From Luteimonas sp. MC1750 (lineage in GTDB: Bacteria > Pseudomonadota > Gammaproteobacteria > Xanthomonadales > Xanthomonadaceae), in contig NZ_CP067113.1 in the NCBI RefSeq assembly GCF_016615955.1, positions 2,046,001-2,110,000 of the forward strand: a stretch of 64,000 bases of DNA, given 5' to 3'. A program made the translations under genes and the position numbers. This document shows, piece by piece, positions 1 through 8,007 of the stretch. The notes below the pieces were generated by a model. It worked only from the letters and a program-made list of their open reading frames with translations. It was not told the DNA's origin and did not search any database. How positions within the stretch are numbered: position 1 is the stretch's first letter; every line of letters starts with the position of its first letter.

Positions 1-632
1 GCGATCATGCTCGCGAAGATGCCGAAGACCATGTCCAGCGCGAAGACGATGGCGAAGTACGCCAGCCCACCGCCGCCGTTGTCGCGGCCGCCGCTGAGGT
101 AGCCGTCGACCACCCGGCCCACCAGGCGCGCCAGCACGATCACGAAGGTGTTGAGCACGCCCTGCAGCAGGGCCATGGTGACCATGTCGCCGTTGGCGAT
201 GTGGCTCACCTCGTGCGCGAGCACGGCTTCGGCCTCGTCCTGGTCCATCGAGCGCAGCAGGCCCGTCGAAACCGCCACCAGGGCGTTGTTGCGGTTGGCG
301 CCGGTGGCGAAGGCGTTGATCTCGGGCGCGTCGTAGATGGCGACTTCCGGCATGCCGATGCCGGCCGCCTGGGCCTGGCGGGCGACGGTGTCGACCAGCC
401 AGCGCTCGACGTCGCTGCCGGGGCGTTCGATCACGTGCAGGCCCGCGGCGCGCTTGGCGACCCACTTCGACGACAGCAGCGAGATCAGCGAGCCCCCGAA
501 GCCGAACAGCGCAGCCATGACCAGCAGGCCGCCCATCGACTGCGGGTTGATGCCGAACACCGACATGATGATGCTGAGCAGGGCCAGCACCGCCAGGTTG
601 GTGGCGAGGAAGAGGGCGACGCGCTTGAACAT
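1..632 (-). CDS. htpX: HtpX membrane zinc metalloprotease (3' end outside window)
   Basis: This is an M48B heat-shock protease of the inner membrane that degrades misfolded membrane proteins alongside FtsH. The first 210 codons are present; family members are about 290 residues, so the C-terminal part lies beyond base 1. Two hydrophobic segments span roughly residues 5-25 and 35-55. The zinc motif HEVSH is at residues 140-144, preceded by the family's INAFATG stretch near 105-111. Further hydrophobic segments follow the active site. The ATG at 632 gives the usual [12 protein letters not shown] start. It is divergent from gluQ, with 114 bases between the two start codons. The missing third zinc ligand (a downstream Glu) is explained by the window edge, not by gene damage. 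Confidence 0.95.
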   Translation of the reverse strand, partial: MFKRVALFLATNLAVLALLSIIMSVFGINPQSMGGLLVMAALFGFGGSLISLLSSKWVAKRAAGLHVIERPGSDVERWLVDTVARQAQAAGIGMPEVAIYDAPEINAFATGANRNNALVAVSTGLLRSMDQDEAEAVLAHEVSHIANGDMVTMALLQGVLNTFVIVLARLVGRVVDGYLSGGRDNGGGGLAYFAIVFALDMVFGIFASMI

Positions 633-746
633 GGGACGGGTTTCCTGCGGGTTCGATTCTGTGGGTGAAGTGTGTCCGACCGGCATTGAATTCAAGATGA
701 CGCGATGAGCCTCGACCCAGCCCCGGATGCGCGCCCTGCTCTTGCC

Positions 747-1655
747 ATGACGACTCCCCCGCCGCTGCGCGGCCGCTTCGCACCCTCGCCCACCGGCGCC
801 CTGCATTTCGGCTCGCTGCTGGCCGCCTTCGGCAGCTGGCTGGCCGCGCGCAGCGCCGGCGCGGAGTGGTGGCTGCGCGTCGAGGACGTCGACCGCGGGC
901 GGGAGGTGCCGGGCGCGGCCCTTGCACAGCTGCGCACCTTGGCCGGCTTCGGCCTGGAACACGACGGCCAGGTGACGTGGCAATCGCAGCGCGGCGAACT
1001 GTACGCCGCGTCGGTTTCGCGGCTGCTGGACGCCGGGCTGGCCTTCGAGTGCCACTGCAGCCGCGCCGACGTCGCCGCGACCGGCGGCGTCCATCGCGCC
1101 TGCCGTCCCGGCGCACGCCGGACCCGCCCTGCCCTGCGGCTGCGCGTCCCGGATGGCAGCCGCGTGGCCTTCGAGGACGCCGTGCATGGCCGGACCGCAC
1201 AGCAGGTCGACCGCGACGTCGGGGACTTCGTCCTGCGGCGTGCCGACGGCTTCTGGGCCTACCAGCTCGCCGTCGTGGTCGATGACGCCGACCAGGCCAT
1301 CACCGACGTGGTGCGCGGCGCGGACCTGCTCGACTCCACCCCGCGCCAGGTGCTGCTGCAGCGCACGCTCGGCCTGACCACCCCGCGCTACATGCACCTG
1401 CCGCTCGTACTCGGCGAAGACGGGCGCAAGCTGTCGAAGTCGGAGGGCTCGCTGCCGGTGGATGCGGCCGACCCGCTGCCGACGCTGCGCGCGGCCTGGC
1501 GCGCGCTGGGCCAGCCGCCGTCCAGGTTGCCGACGTCGGGTCCGCTGCGCGACGTGCTTGCGGCGGCCGTCGCCGGCTTCGACGCAGGACGCATCCCGCG
1601 CGGGCCGCTGTCCGCCACCGCACTGCACAATGCCGCTGCAATGCCGGGACCCTAG
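747..1655 (+). CDS. gluQ: Glutamyl-Q tRNA(Asp) synthetase
   Basis: This is a truncated paralogue of glutamyl-tRNA synthetase. It activates glutamate without tRNA and transfers it to queuosine at the wobble position of tRNA-Asp. The class I signature RFAPSPTG (residues 10-17) is followed by HFGS, and KLSKS is at residues 228-232. A CHC pair plus a later HRAC Cys fit the zinc site of the family. The protein is about 302 residues and lacks the anticodon-binding domain of a full GluRS, as expected. I chose ATG 747 because it places RFAPSPTG as close to the N terminus as in known homologues. An in-frame ATG at 705 would add 14 unconserved residues. Neither has a clear Shine-Dalgarno. Confidence 0.93.
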   Translation: MTTPPPLRGRFAPSPTGALHFGSLLAAFGSWLAARSAGAEWWLRVEDVDRGREVPGAALAQLRTLAGFGLEHDGQVTWQSQRGELYAASVSRLLDAGLAFECHCSRADVAATGGVHRACRPGARRTRPALRLRVPDGSRVAFEDAVHGRTAQQVDRDVGDFVLRRADGFWAYQLAVVVDDADQAITDVVRGADLLDSTPRQVLLQRTLGLTTPRYMHLPLVLGEDGRKLSKSEGSLPVDAADPLPTLRAAWRALGQPPSRLPTSGPLRDVLAAAVAGFDAGRIPRGPLSATALHNAAAMPGP

Positions 1656-1706
1656 AATCGATCGCGAAGCGGACGCATGCCGCGTCCACGCATCGGGAGC
1701 GATGAC

Positions 1707-2447
1707 ATGACGTCACGGGTCGCGTTGGTCACCGGGGGAACCGGCGGCATCGGCACTGCCATCTGCAAGCGCCTGGCCAAGGCCGGCCACAGGGTGGCCA
1801 CCAACTACCGGAACGAGGACAAGGCCCGCGCCTGGGAACAGGCGATGCGCGCGGAAGGCTTCGAGTTCACCCTGGTGCCGGGCGACGTGTCCTCGGCGGC
1901 CGAGGCCGAGGCGATGGTGCGCAAGGTCGAGGAACTGCTGGGGCCGGTCGAGATCCTGGTCAACAACGCCGGCATCACCCGCGATTCGACCTTCCACAAG
2001 ATGACGCCGGAGCAGTGGACCGACGTGATCACCACCAACCTCAACGCCTGCTACAACGTCACCCGCCCGGTGATCGAGGGGATGCGCGAGCGCAAGTGGG
2101 GCCGCGTCGTGCAGATCAGCTCGATCAACGGCCAGAAGGGCCAGTACGGCCAGGCCAACTACGCCGCCGCCAAGGCCGGCATGCACGGCTTCACCATCTC
2201 CCTGGCGCAGGAGAACGCGAAGCTCGGGATCACCGTGAACACGGTCTCGCCAGGCTACATCGGCACCGACATGGTGATGGCGGTCCCGGAGGCGGTGCGC
2301 GAGAAGATCGTGGCCCAGATCCCCACCGGACGCCTGGGCGAACCGGACGAGATCGCCTATGCGGTGGCGTTCTTCCTGGCCGACGAAGCGGCGTGGATCA
2401 CCGGCGCCAACCTGTCCGCCAACGGCGGCCAGTACATGGGCTGGTAG
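1707..2447 (+). CDS. phbB: Acetoacetyl-CoA reductase (PhbB-type SDR)
   Basis: This NADPH-dependent short-chain dehydrogenase reduces acetoacetyl-CoA to (R)-3-hydroxybutyryl-CoA for polyhydroxybutyrate synthesis. It has 246 residues, the usual family length. The cofactor motif TGGTGGIG starts at residue 9, NNAG is near residue 88, the Ser pair is at 138-139, and YAAAK has Tyr152 and Lys156. The segment [19 protein letters not shown] closely matches PhbB rather than FabG. The start follows a GGGAG Shine-Dalgarno by 7 bases; an upstream in-frame ATG at 1677 has none. A possible -10 box (TAGAAT, 1653-1658) overlaps the gluQ stop codon. The gene precedes phaR, which supports the PHB assignment. 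No PHB synthase gene is in the window. Confidence 0.9.
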   Translation: MTSRVALVTGGTGGIGTAICKRLAKAGHRVATNYRNEDKARAWEQAMRAEGFEFTLVPGDVSSAAEAEAMVRKVEELLGPVEILVNNAGITRDSTFHKMTPEQWTDVITTNLNACYNVTRPVIEGMRERKWGRVVQISSINGQKGQYGQANYAAAKAGMHGFTISLAQENAKLGITVNTVSPGYIGTDMVMAVPEAVREKIVAQIPTGRLGEPDEIAYAVAFFLADEAAWITGANLSANGGQYMGW

Positions 2448-2534
2448 CGCTCCGGACCCCTCGCGGGGGTCTGGTTGCAAGCGCTGTTGCGCTGCGTCAT
2501 GCTGCGTTGAGTCCGGTAATTCGAGCACCGCAGC

Positions 2535-3026
2535 ATGGCCATGCGTGTCATCAAGAAGTACCCCAACCGCCGCCTGTACGACACCGAGATCTCGAGCTAC
2601 ATCACGATCGAGGATGTCCGCCAGCTGATCGTGGACGGCGAGGACTTCGAGGTCCGCGATGCCAAGAGCGGCGACGACCTGACCCGCCAGGTGCTGCTGC
2701 AGATCATCTCGGAGCAGGAGCAGGACGGCCAGCCGATCCTGTCGACGGAGCTCCTGAGCCAGATCATCCGTTTCTATGGCGACTCCCTGCAGGGCTTCAT
2801 GGGCCCCTACCTGGAGCGCTCGATGAAGACCTTCCTCGACCAGCAGCAGCAGTTCCGCCAGCAGATGGGCAGCATGCTGGGGCAGACGCCGTGGTCGATG
2901 ATGAGCCAGCTGACCGAGCGCAACATGGCGATGTGGGAGGAGTTCCAGCGCAACCTGGGTTCCGCGGCCAAGCCCGCCGACAAACCCCGCGACCCCGCCC
3001 CCGGCAGCAAGCGCAAACCGCTCTAG
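2535..3026 (+). CDS. phaR: Polyhydroxyalkanoate synthesis repressor PhaR
   Basis: This DNA- and PHA-granule-binding repressor controls phasin genes and often its own gene. The N-terminal PHB/PHA accumulation-regulator domain is unmistakable: VIKKYPNRRLYDT at residues 4-16, SYITIEDVRQLI, then the second domain IIRFYGDSLQGFMGPYLE. The C-terminal 60 residues are Gln/Met-rich and end in a basic, proline-rich tail. Length is 163 residues. It lies 87 bases after phbB. That gap contains a GC hairpin (2452-2474, one mismatch, no T-run) and a TGC-rich stretch (2486-2507). The latter resembles the TGC-rich sites bound by PhaR in other species, so autoregulation is possible but unproven here. Confidence 0.93.
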   Translation: MAMRVIKKYPNRRLYDTEISSYITIEDVRQLIVDGEDFEVRDAKSGDDLTRQVLLQIISEQEQDGQPILSTELLSQIIRFYGDSLQGFMGPYLERSMKTFLDQQQQFRQQMGSMLGQTPWSMMSQLTERNMAMWEEFQRNLGSAAKPADKPRDPAPGSKRKPL

Positions 3027-3033
3027 AAGCGGC

Positions 3034-3058
3034 TGTAGGAGCCGCTACAGCCGCGATC
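3034..3058 (+). repeat. Short interspersed palindromic repeat (REP-like), copy 1
   Basis: A 25-bp copy of TGTAGGAGCGGCTACAGCCGCGATC with one mismatch. The unit can fold through GCGGCT and AGCCGC. It sits between the convergent phaR and M48 peptidase genes. Six more copies lie in the window, all between genes. Confidence 0.85.
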
Positions 3059-3181
3059 CCGACACGCCGACACCACGCCCCACCCCGGCGATTCCGATCC
3101 GCTGCCACCATGCAGCACTGCGGCACGCGGCGGGAAGATTCCCGCGCTCGTTCTCCCCGCCTGCCTCCGCCCGTCCCCGCC

Positions 3182-4096
3182 TCAGCCCCGCAGCGCCGGC
3201 GCCCCGTCACCGCAGAAGCGCTGGTAGAACTCCATCGCCTTCGGCATCAGCGACTGCAGGTTCTGGATGCGCGTGCCCGGATTGGGATGCGTGGACTGGA
3301 ACTCGGGCGGCGCCTGGCCGCCGCTCGCCGCGCCCATCCGCTCCCACAGCGGCACCGCTTCCTGCGGGTCGTAGCAGGCCGCTGCCGCCAGCATCAGCCC
3401 GACATGGTCGGCCTCGGTCTCGTGCTTGCGCGCATAGGGCAGCAGGTAGCCGTAGCCCATCGCCGCCATCACCATCTGCTGCTGCTGCGGATCCATGCCG
3501 CTCATGGCGCCGGCCATCTGCCCCATCTGCGACAGCTTCTGCTGGGCCATGCGCTGGGCGCCGTGGCGGAGCAGCGCATGGGCGATTTCATGGCCCATGA
3601 CCACCGCCATGGCGCTTTCGTTCTGCGCCACCGGCACCAGCCCGGTGTAGACCGCCATCTTGCCGCCGGGCAGGCAGAACGCGTTGGCCTGGTCGGACTC
3701 GATGACGTTGACATCCCAGTCGAAGGTCGACGAGAAGCCGGTCGGCTGCTGCCCGTTCTCGGCCGCCAGCGCGGCCTCGATCTCGGGCACGCGCTCGATC
3801 AGCCGGCGCGCGATCTCGCGGACCTCGCGCGCGATCGGCGTGTTCGGATCCACCGGACGCTCGGTGGACAGGATCTCCTCGTAGGCCTGCAGGCCCAGCG
3901 CCTTTTCGTCCTCGACCGACAGCGAGCGGTCGATCAGCACCTTCTCGCCGGTCACCGGGTCCAGGGTCTGGTTGGAGAACCAGTAGTACGCGCCGTACGC
4001 GAGGAACGCGACGAGGATCAGGATCCTCGGGTTGAAGCCGCGGCGCGGCCTGGCCTGCTGCTGCTGCCGCTGCCGGCCGAAGGGATCCTGACGCAT
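3182..4096 (-). CDS. M48 family zinc metallopeptidase, membrane-anchored (LoiP/BepA-like)
   Basis: This is a periplasmic-type M48C peptidase with an N-terminal membrane anchor (about residues 22-40) after a Gln/Arg-rich cytoplasmic tail. The zinc site HEIAH is near residues 168-172 and the third ligand lies in the HETEADHVG helix about 60 residues later. The region between carries a Met/Gln-rich loop. A C-terminal STHPNPGTRIQNL segment is typical of outer-membrane quality-control members such as LoiP, BepA and Oma1. Length is 304 residues. The gene starts 25 bases after the stop of the formylglycine-fold lipoprotein on the same strand and is probably co-transcribed with it. The exact substrate cannot be read from sequence. 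Confidence 0.9.
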   Translation of the reverse strand: MRQDPFGRQRQQQQARPRRGFNPRILILVAFLAYGAYYWFSNQTLDPVTGEKVLIDRSLSVEDEKALGLQAYEEILSTERPVDPNTPIAREVREIARRLIERVPEIEAALAAENGQQPTGFSSTFDWDVNVIESDQANAFCLPGGKMAVYTGLVPVAQNESAMAVVMGHEIAHALLRHGAQRMAQQKLSQMGQMAGAMSGMDPQQQQMVMAAMGYGYLLPYARKHETEADHVGLMLAAAACYDPQEAVPLWERMGAASGGQAPPEFQSTHPNPGTRIQNLQSLMPKAMEFYQRFCGDGAPALRG

Positions 4097-4121
4097 GTAC
4101 GCTCCTGACCTGGTGTGCTCT

Positions 4122-6008
4122 TCAGATGTCGCGCGCGACCCGGAAGCCCACGCGTGCGTTGGTGTTGTCGACCGGCGATGGTGCCCGCCACGAACTGCGC
4201 GTCTGCGGCGGGGAGCTCGCCCAGGCCCCGCCGCGCACCACCTGCATCCTGCAGCCCGGATTGACCCAGGCCGCGCCGGACGCGGGGGCGCGGCGGTAGC
4301 TGTCGTGCCAGCAGTCCGCCACCCACTCGCTCACGTTGCCCTCAAGATCGTGCAGTCCGAATGCATTGGCCGTGAAGCTGGCCACCGGCGCCGGCCCCCA
4401 GTGGCCGTCGTCGTAGCCGTCGAAGGCATTGCTCCAGCCGCGCCCGCCGGGTGATCGGTCCGCGCCACCGGTCAGGTTGCCGGCGCGCGCGGGCGGAGCG
4501 TCGCCGCCCCATGGGTAGCGGCTGCTGCCACCCGCACGCAGCGCGTACTCGAACTCCGCCTCGCTGGGCAGCCGGTAGCGTTCGCCACTGACCTCGGCCA
4601 GCCAGTCGACGTAGGCCTGGGCGTCGCGCGCGCTGACGTGGACCACCGGCAGGTTGGCCGCGGCCGGTGCGCCGGCGAAGTCCGACTTCCAGTCCACGCC
4701 GCTGCGGCGGACGAAATTGCCGCTGCGCTCGTCGTAGGCCATCGAGAATCCGCGGCGCTCGGCGCGGGTCCGGTAGCCGGTCGCGTCGACGAAGCGGCGG
4801 AACTGCGCGACGGTGATCTCGGCAAGCGACAGCGCGAAGCCGCGCTCGAAGCGCAGGTTGCGCCGCGGCCGTTCGCTGTCCTCCGCATCGGGGTCGCCGT
4901 CGACGGCGCCCATGCTGAAGCCGCCGTGCGGGACCACCACCATCTGCGGGCCGCGCCCGCCCGCGGCGCCGTCGGTGAAGCGCTGGCCGGGCCGGAAGCC
5001 ACCGTAGTGGACCGCCAGGTCGATGCGTTCGCGCAGTTCGGCCACGGCCGGATTGCGCGGCTCGGCCAGCACCAGCATGCGGGCCAGCAGGGCGCGGGCC
5101 TGCGCGATGCCGTCCGGCCGCGCCAGGGCGGCGACGCCCTCGTCGCGCAGGCGCTGGATCCACCGCCTGCGCTCGGTGTCGACGCGCTCCCGCGCATCGG
5201 CCACTGTTCCGACCTCGTCGCGCACGCCCTCGGCGTGTCCGAGCCAGGTGCCCGCGGTCTCGAAGTCGCCGTCCGCGGCGGCATCCTCCGCGCGCCGGAT
5301 CATCGCGCTCTCGATCGCGGCACGCGTCTGCAGCGCGCGCGGCTGTTCCGCGTCGACCGCCAGCGCCTGGCGCACCCGCGCCAGCGCTCCGCCACCGGCC
5401 TCGCCCAGGCGACCTTCGCGCAGCTCGGCCTCGGCGGCGCGGTTGATCTCGGCGATCTCCTCGGCGCGGTCGACCCCGGCCAGGTACTCGCCGACGTCGC
5501 CGCCTCCCGGACGCAGGCTGCGCGCGACCGCGGCGACCTCGCGGGCGCGTCTCAACGCCGCATCGTCGTCACCGGCCCGCGCCAGCGCCTCCGAGCCCTG
5601 CGCGAGCAGCGCGGCGAAGGCGCGCTCCAGCCCCTTGCCGGCCTGGGCGCTGTCCGGCACATGCACCAGCACGGCCTGGTACAGGGGGATCGCCGATCCC
5701 GGCCCGGCATCCAGGTCGCCGGATTCAAGGGCCGCATCCGCGCGCTCCAGCGCGTCGTCCAGCGCGGCGGCTTCGTTCTGCAACTCGACCTTCGGGGCGC
5801 GCCAGGTGAGGCTGCCCGCCAGGCGGTCGTCGCCGCTGATGGTCACGCTGCCGTCGCCGGCGGCCGTGTCGACCGCGGCATCCGGGGTCGCGGCTTCCTG
5901 CGCGGCGTCGCGGCCGCAGCCCGCCGCGAGCAGCAGGGCCAGCACCAGGACAGTGCCCGCGCGGCGCGGCCAGGCGCGGGTCCGATGGGGATTTCGACGG
6001 TCGCTCAC
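4122..6008 (-). CDS. Lipoprotein with C-terminal formylglycine-generating-enzyme fold (SUMF1-like), probably non-catalytic
   Basis: The protein has 628 residues and starts at GTG 6008. An Arg-rich N terminus and a hydrophobic segment end at LLLAAGC, a lipobox, so a lipid-anchored periplasmic protein is likely. Residues about 50-340 are Ala/Glu/Arg-rich, helical and repeat-like (TPR-like), with no recognised active site. From about residue 355 a full FGE-sulfatase fold follows: MVVVPHGGFSMG, ITVAQFRRFVDATG, YRLPSEAEFEYALR, YPWG, DLEGNVSEWVADCW, VVRGGAW, ARVGFRVARD. The two catalytic cysteines of true formylglycine enzymes, which follow the RGGS motif, are absent (WASSPPQTRSSWR). It is therefore more likely a binding or scaffold module. 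It sits upstream of the M48 peptidase. Confidence 0.85.
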   Translation of the reverse strand: MSDRRNPHRTRAWPRRAGTVLVLALLLAAGCGRDAAQEAATPDAAVDTAAGDGSVTISGDDRLAGSLTWRAPKVELQNEAAALDDALERADAALESGDLDAGPGSAIPLYQAVLVHVPDSAQAGKGLERAFAALLAQGSEALARAGDDDAALRRAREVAAVARSLRPGGGDVGEYLAGVDRAEEIAEINRAAEAELREGRLGEAGGGALARVRQALAVDAEQPRALQTRAAIESAMIRRAEDAAADGDFETAGTWLGHAEGVRDEVGTVADARERVDTERRRWIQRLRDEGVAALARPDGIAQARALLARMLVLAEPRNPAVAELRERIDLAVHYGGFRPGQRFTDGAAGGRGPQMVVVPHGGFSMGAVDGDPDAEDSERPRRNLRFERGFALSLAEITVAQFRRFVDATGYRTRAERRGFSMAYDERSGNFVRRSGVDWKSDFAGAPAAANLPVVHVSARDAQAYVDWLAEVSGERYRLPSEAEFEYALRAGGSSRYPWGGDAPPARAGNLTGGADRSPGGRGWSNAFDGYDDGHWGPAPVASFTANAFGLHDLEGNVSEWVADCWHDSYRRAPASGAAWVNPGCRMQVVRGGAWASSPPQTRSSWRAPSPVDNTNARVGFRVARDI

Positions 6009-6104
6009 GGGGGCAGATTACGGCAAGCCGCCCCGGCCGCGCAGCCGCGGGGCCTGCCCCGCCGCCATTGCCGCCGGCCCGTGGCCGCCGGTAGGCTGGC
6101 GCCG

Positions 6105-7223
6105 ATGGAACCCGACTACATCTGGGTGGCCGAGCCCGCCGCCCTCCTCGCCCGCTTCGACACGCCGCCGCCGCGTATCGGCCTGGATACCGAATTCATC
6201 CGCGAGCGCACCTGGTGGCCGCACCTGGCCCTGGCGCAGATGGCCGTGCGCGACGAGATCCTGCTGCTCGACATGCAGGCCCCCGGGATGGCCGACGCGC
6301 TGCGCGGCATCCTGCTCGATGCCGGCATCGTCAAGGTGATGCACAGCGCCAGCGAGGACCTCATCGCCTTCCACCACGCCTGTGGCGCGGTACCCGAACC
6401 GCTGTTCGACACCCAGGTGGCCGCCGCAGTCGCGGGACTCGCCTCCGGTGCCGGCTACCAGCGCCTGGTGGCCGACGTCACCGGGGTCGCGCTCGGCAAG
6501 GGCGAGACCCGCTCGGACTGGACCCGCCGGCCACTGTCGGACGCACAGCTGGCCTACGCGGCGGACGACGTGCGCCACCTGTTCGAACTGCACGACCACC
6601 TGCAGGCGAAGCTGGAAGCCCTCGGCCGCTTGGACTGGCTGCGCGAGGACTGCGCACGCATGGTCGCGAACGCGCGCGACCAGCAGCTGGAGCGCTGGCC
6701 GCACCTGCCGATCCGCGCCGCGCAGGGCTTCGATCGCGCCGCCCAGCTGCGCCTGCTGCGCCTGCTGCGCTGGCGCGACGCCTGGGCCCGCGAACACGAC
6801 CGGCCGCGCAGCTGGGTCCTGGACAACGAGCTGGCCACCGCCGTCGCCCGCAGCGTCCCCACCGACCAGGCCGCGCTCAAGGCCCTGTTCGATCGCCATC
6901 CCAAGGCCCCGCGCAAGCTGCTGGGCGAGGTCTGGACGGCACTGGCCACGCCACTGGACGACGAAGCCGACGCCCCTTTGGTGCGCACCGACGAACCCGA
7001 CAAGCGCGCCGTGCGCCGGCTGCAGGACGCGGTGGCCGCGCGCAGCGCGGAACTGGGCCTGCCCGACGGCGTGCTCGCCTCGCGCCGGCGCCTCGAGGCC
7101 CTGCTCGACGACGGTGACTGGGCGGCGCTCGGTGGCTGGCGCCGCACGCAGCTGGAGGCGCTCCTGGCACCACTGCTCGCCGACGCCACGGGCCGATTGC
7201 CGACCGGGCCGGCGCATGCGTAG
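6105..7223 (+). CDS. rnd: Ribonuclease D
   Basis: This 3'-5' exoribonuclease trims tRNA and other structured RNA 3' ends. DEDD-family motifs are visible: LDTEF (Asp28, Glu30), HSASEDL in ExoII, and YAADDVRHL in ExoIII. Two helical HRDC-type regions follow, one around RAAQLRLLRLLRWRDAWAREHDRP. Length is 372 residues, close to the 375 of E. coli. ATG 6105 is used; an in-frame GTG at 6081 would add eight residues. The gene is divergent from the SUMF1-like lipoprotein gene, with 96 bases between starts. Its TAG stop codon forms part of the predicted -10 box of the next gene, tRNA-Ala. Confidence 0.93.
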   Translation: MEPDYIWVAEPAALLARFDTPPPRIGLDTEFIRERTWWPHLALAQMAVRDEILLLDMQAPGMADALRGILLDAGIVKVMHSASEDLIAFHHACGAVPEPLFDTQVAAAVAGLASGAGYQRLVADVTGVALGKGETRSDWTRRPLSDAQLAYAADDVRHLFELHDHLQAKLEALGRLDWLREDCARMVANARDQQLERWPHLPIRAAQGFDRAAQLRLLRLLRWRDAWAREHDRPRSWVLDNELATAVARSVPTDQAALKALFDRHPKAPRKLLGEVWTALATPLDDEADAPLVRTDEPDKRAVRRLQDAVAARSAELGLPDGVLASRRRLEALLDDGDWAALGGWRRTQLEALLAPLLADATGRLPTGPAHA

Positions 7224-7226
7224 AAT
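7197..7226 (+). promoter_or_regulatory. Predicted sigma-70 promoter of tRNA-Ala
   Basis: A -35 box TTGCCG (7197-7202) and -10 box TAGAAT (7221-7226) are 18 bases apart. The expected start of transcription is about 6 bases before the mature tRNA. The promoter lies within the last codons of rnd and the -10 includes the rnd stop codon. Confidence 0.65.
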
Positions 7227-7238
7227 GCGCGCTCTGAT

Positions 7239-7314
7239 GGGGCGGTAGCTCAGCTGGGAGAGCGTCGCGTTCGCATCGCGAAGGTCAGGGGTTCGATCCC
7301 CCTCCGCTCCACCA
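7239..7314 (+). tRNA. tRNA-Ala (anticodon CGC)
   Basis: A full cloverleaf is visible: acceptor GGGGCGG pairs with CCGCTCC (one G-U), D arm GCTC/GAGC, anticodon stem TCGCG/CGCGA with loop TTCGCAT (anticodon CGC, reads GCG), and T arm AGGGG/CCCCT around TTCGATC. The CCA end is encoded. GCG is an abundant Ala codon in this GC-rich genome. Confidence 0.97.
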
Positions 7315-7328
7315 ATCAGACATGCAGG

Positions 7329-7362
7329 AAGGCTGGACCGGGAAACCGCTCCGGCCTTTTTT
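7329..7362 (+). terminator. Intrinsic terminator after tRNA-Ala
   Basis: A 13-bp stem (7329-7341 with 7346-7358, one C-C mismatch and one wobble) is closed by a GAAA tetraloop. A run of six T residues at 7357-7362 overlaps the end of the 3' arm. It lies 15 bases after the tRNA CCA end. Confidence 0.85.
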
Positions 7363-7426
7363 GTGCTTCCGGGTCCGGGATCGCACCCGCTGCGGCCCGC
7401 GCCTCGTTGGGGTGCGCGCTGCCCTT

Positions 7427-7529
7427 CCCGCGCGCAGGGGGTGTGCTCCCCCGGCCTGTCCGCATCCTGCTCCCAAGGCCGGCCGCAGGCCATCCATGGC
7501 CTGCTGTGCGCACACCCCCTGCGCGCGGG
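7427..7529 (-). repeat. Long palindromic element, copy A (arm class 1)
   Basis: A 103-bp element bounded by perfect 19-bp inverted arms: CCCGCGCGCAGGGGGTGTG at 7427-7445 and its reverse complement at 7511-7529. The minus strand carries the family core GGCCATGGATGGCC, then TGCGGCCGGCC and GGGAGCAGGATGCGGACA. The core also occurs in copies at 7687, 35263 and 49756. Confidence 0.85.
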
Positions 7530-7604
7530 AACGGCTCCAGCCATCGTCGGCTCCGGGATGGAAAGGCGGGAGCCGCGCTGTGCCGTCGCGGCTGGCGCGG
7601 CTTT

Positions 7605-7626
7605 CGCGGCTGTAGCCGCTCCTACA
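7605..7626 (-). repeat. REP-like repeat, copy 2
   Basis: CGCGGCTGTAGCCGCTCCTACA, the reverse orientation of the 25-bp unit and missing its last three bases. It lies between the two long palindromes. Confidence 0.8.
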
Positions 7627-7686
7627 GGGGCGGGCGTGGCGACGCGCGAGCGTTGGAATCCCGGATCGCGGGAGGGGTCGTGCCTG

Positions 7687-7793
7687 CCGCGGATGCAGGG
7701 GGGATGACCAGAGCCGGCCATGGATGGCCGGCGGCCGGATGCTGGAAGCAGGACGCGCAGACATCCGGCTGGGCATCCCCCCTGCATCCGCGG
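7687..7793 (+). repeat. Long palindromic element, copy B (arm class 2)
   Basis: A 107-bp element with perfect 20-bp inverted arms: CCGCGGATGCAGGGGGGATG at 7687-7706 and its reverse complement at 7774-7793. The conserved core GGCCATGGATGGCCGGCGGC begins at 7716. The arms differ in sequence from copy A but are fully self-complementary. Confidence 0.85.
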
Positions 7794-7868
7794 CGGGCGG
7801 CGTGCAAACTCCCGGACAACCTGGCAGAGAGACCGACTTTTCAGATTCGCCATGACCGGCGGTCGCTT

Positions 7869-7897
7869 TTGCCCCTCCGGAAGGCGCGTGCGAGAAT
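7869..7897 (+). promoter_or_regulatory. Predicted sigma-70 promoter of tRNA-Arg
   Basis: A -35 box TTGCCC (7869-7874) and -10 box GAGAAT (7892-7897) have a 17-base spacer. They are placed 11 bases before the mature tRNA 5' end. Confidence 0.6.
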
Positions 7898-7908
7898 CGC
7901 CGGCTGCT

Positions 7909-7985
7909 GCCCCCGTAGCTCAGCTGGATAGAGCGTCCCCCTCCTAAGGGGAAGGTCGTGCGTTCGAATCGCGCCGGGGGCGCCA
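7909..7985 (+). tRNA. tRNA-Arg (anticodon CCU)
   Basis: Acceptor GCCCCCG pairs with CGGGGGC, the D arm is GCTC/GAGC, and the anticodon stem TCCCC/GGGGA encloses loop CTCCTAA, giving anticodon CCT (CCU in RNA, reads AGG). The T arm GTGCG/CGCGC includes a wobble, and CCA is encoded. No terminator follows; the next gene starts 22 bases later. Confidence 0.97.
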
Positions 7986-8007
7986 CATCCGTCTCCAGGA
8001 GTCCTCC

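Larger units (their letters stand above)
7363..7868. other. Gene-free stretch carrying interspersed repeats
   Basis: I see no credible gene here. Small open frames in this stretch only translate the repeats. It holds two long palindromic elements (7427-7529 and 7687-7793) and one short REP-like unit (7605-7626). Confidence 0.75.

Noticed and set aside
2015..4108. A 697-codon plus-strand frame over phbB, phaR and the M48 peptidase
   Set aside because: The three real genes in other frames have complete, recognisable products; this frame is an overlap artefact.
7407..7947. Small proteins predicted across the repeat clusters (also near 35200 and 49700)
   Set aside because: They recur in several places as translations of the same palindrome core (MDGRRP-like runs), overlap tRNA or repeats, and lack ribosome sites.
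7909..7985. tRNA-Arg considered as an integration site for a mobile element
   Set aside because: No integrase, no repeated tRNA 3' end nearby, and the genes after it are ordinary chromosomal genes.
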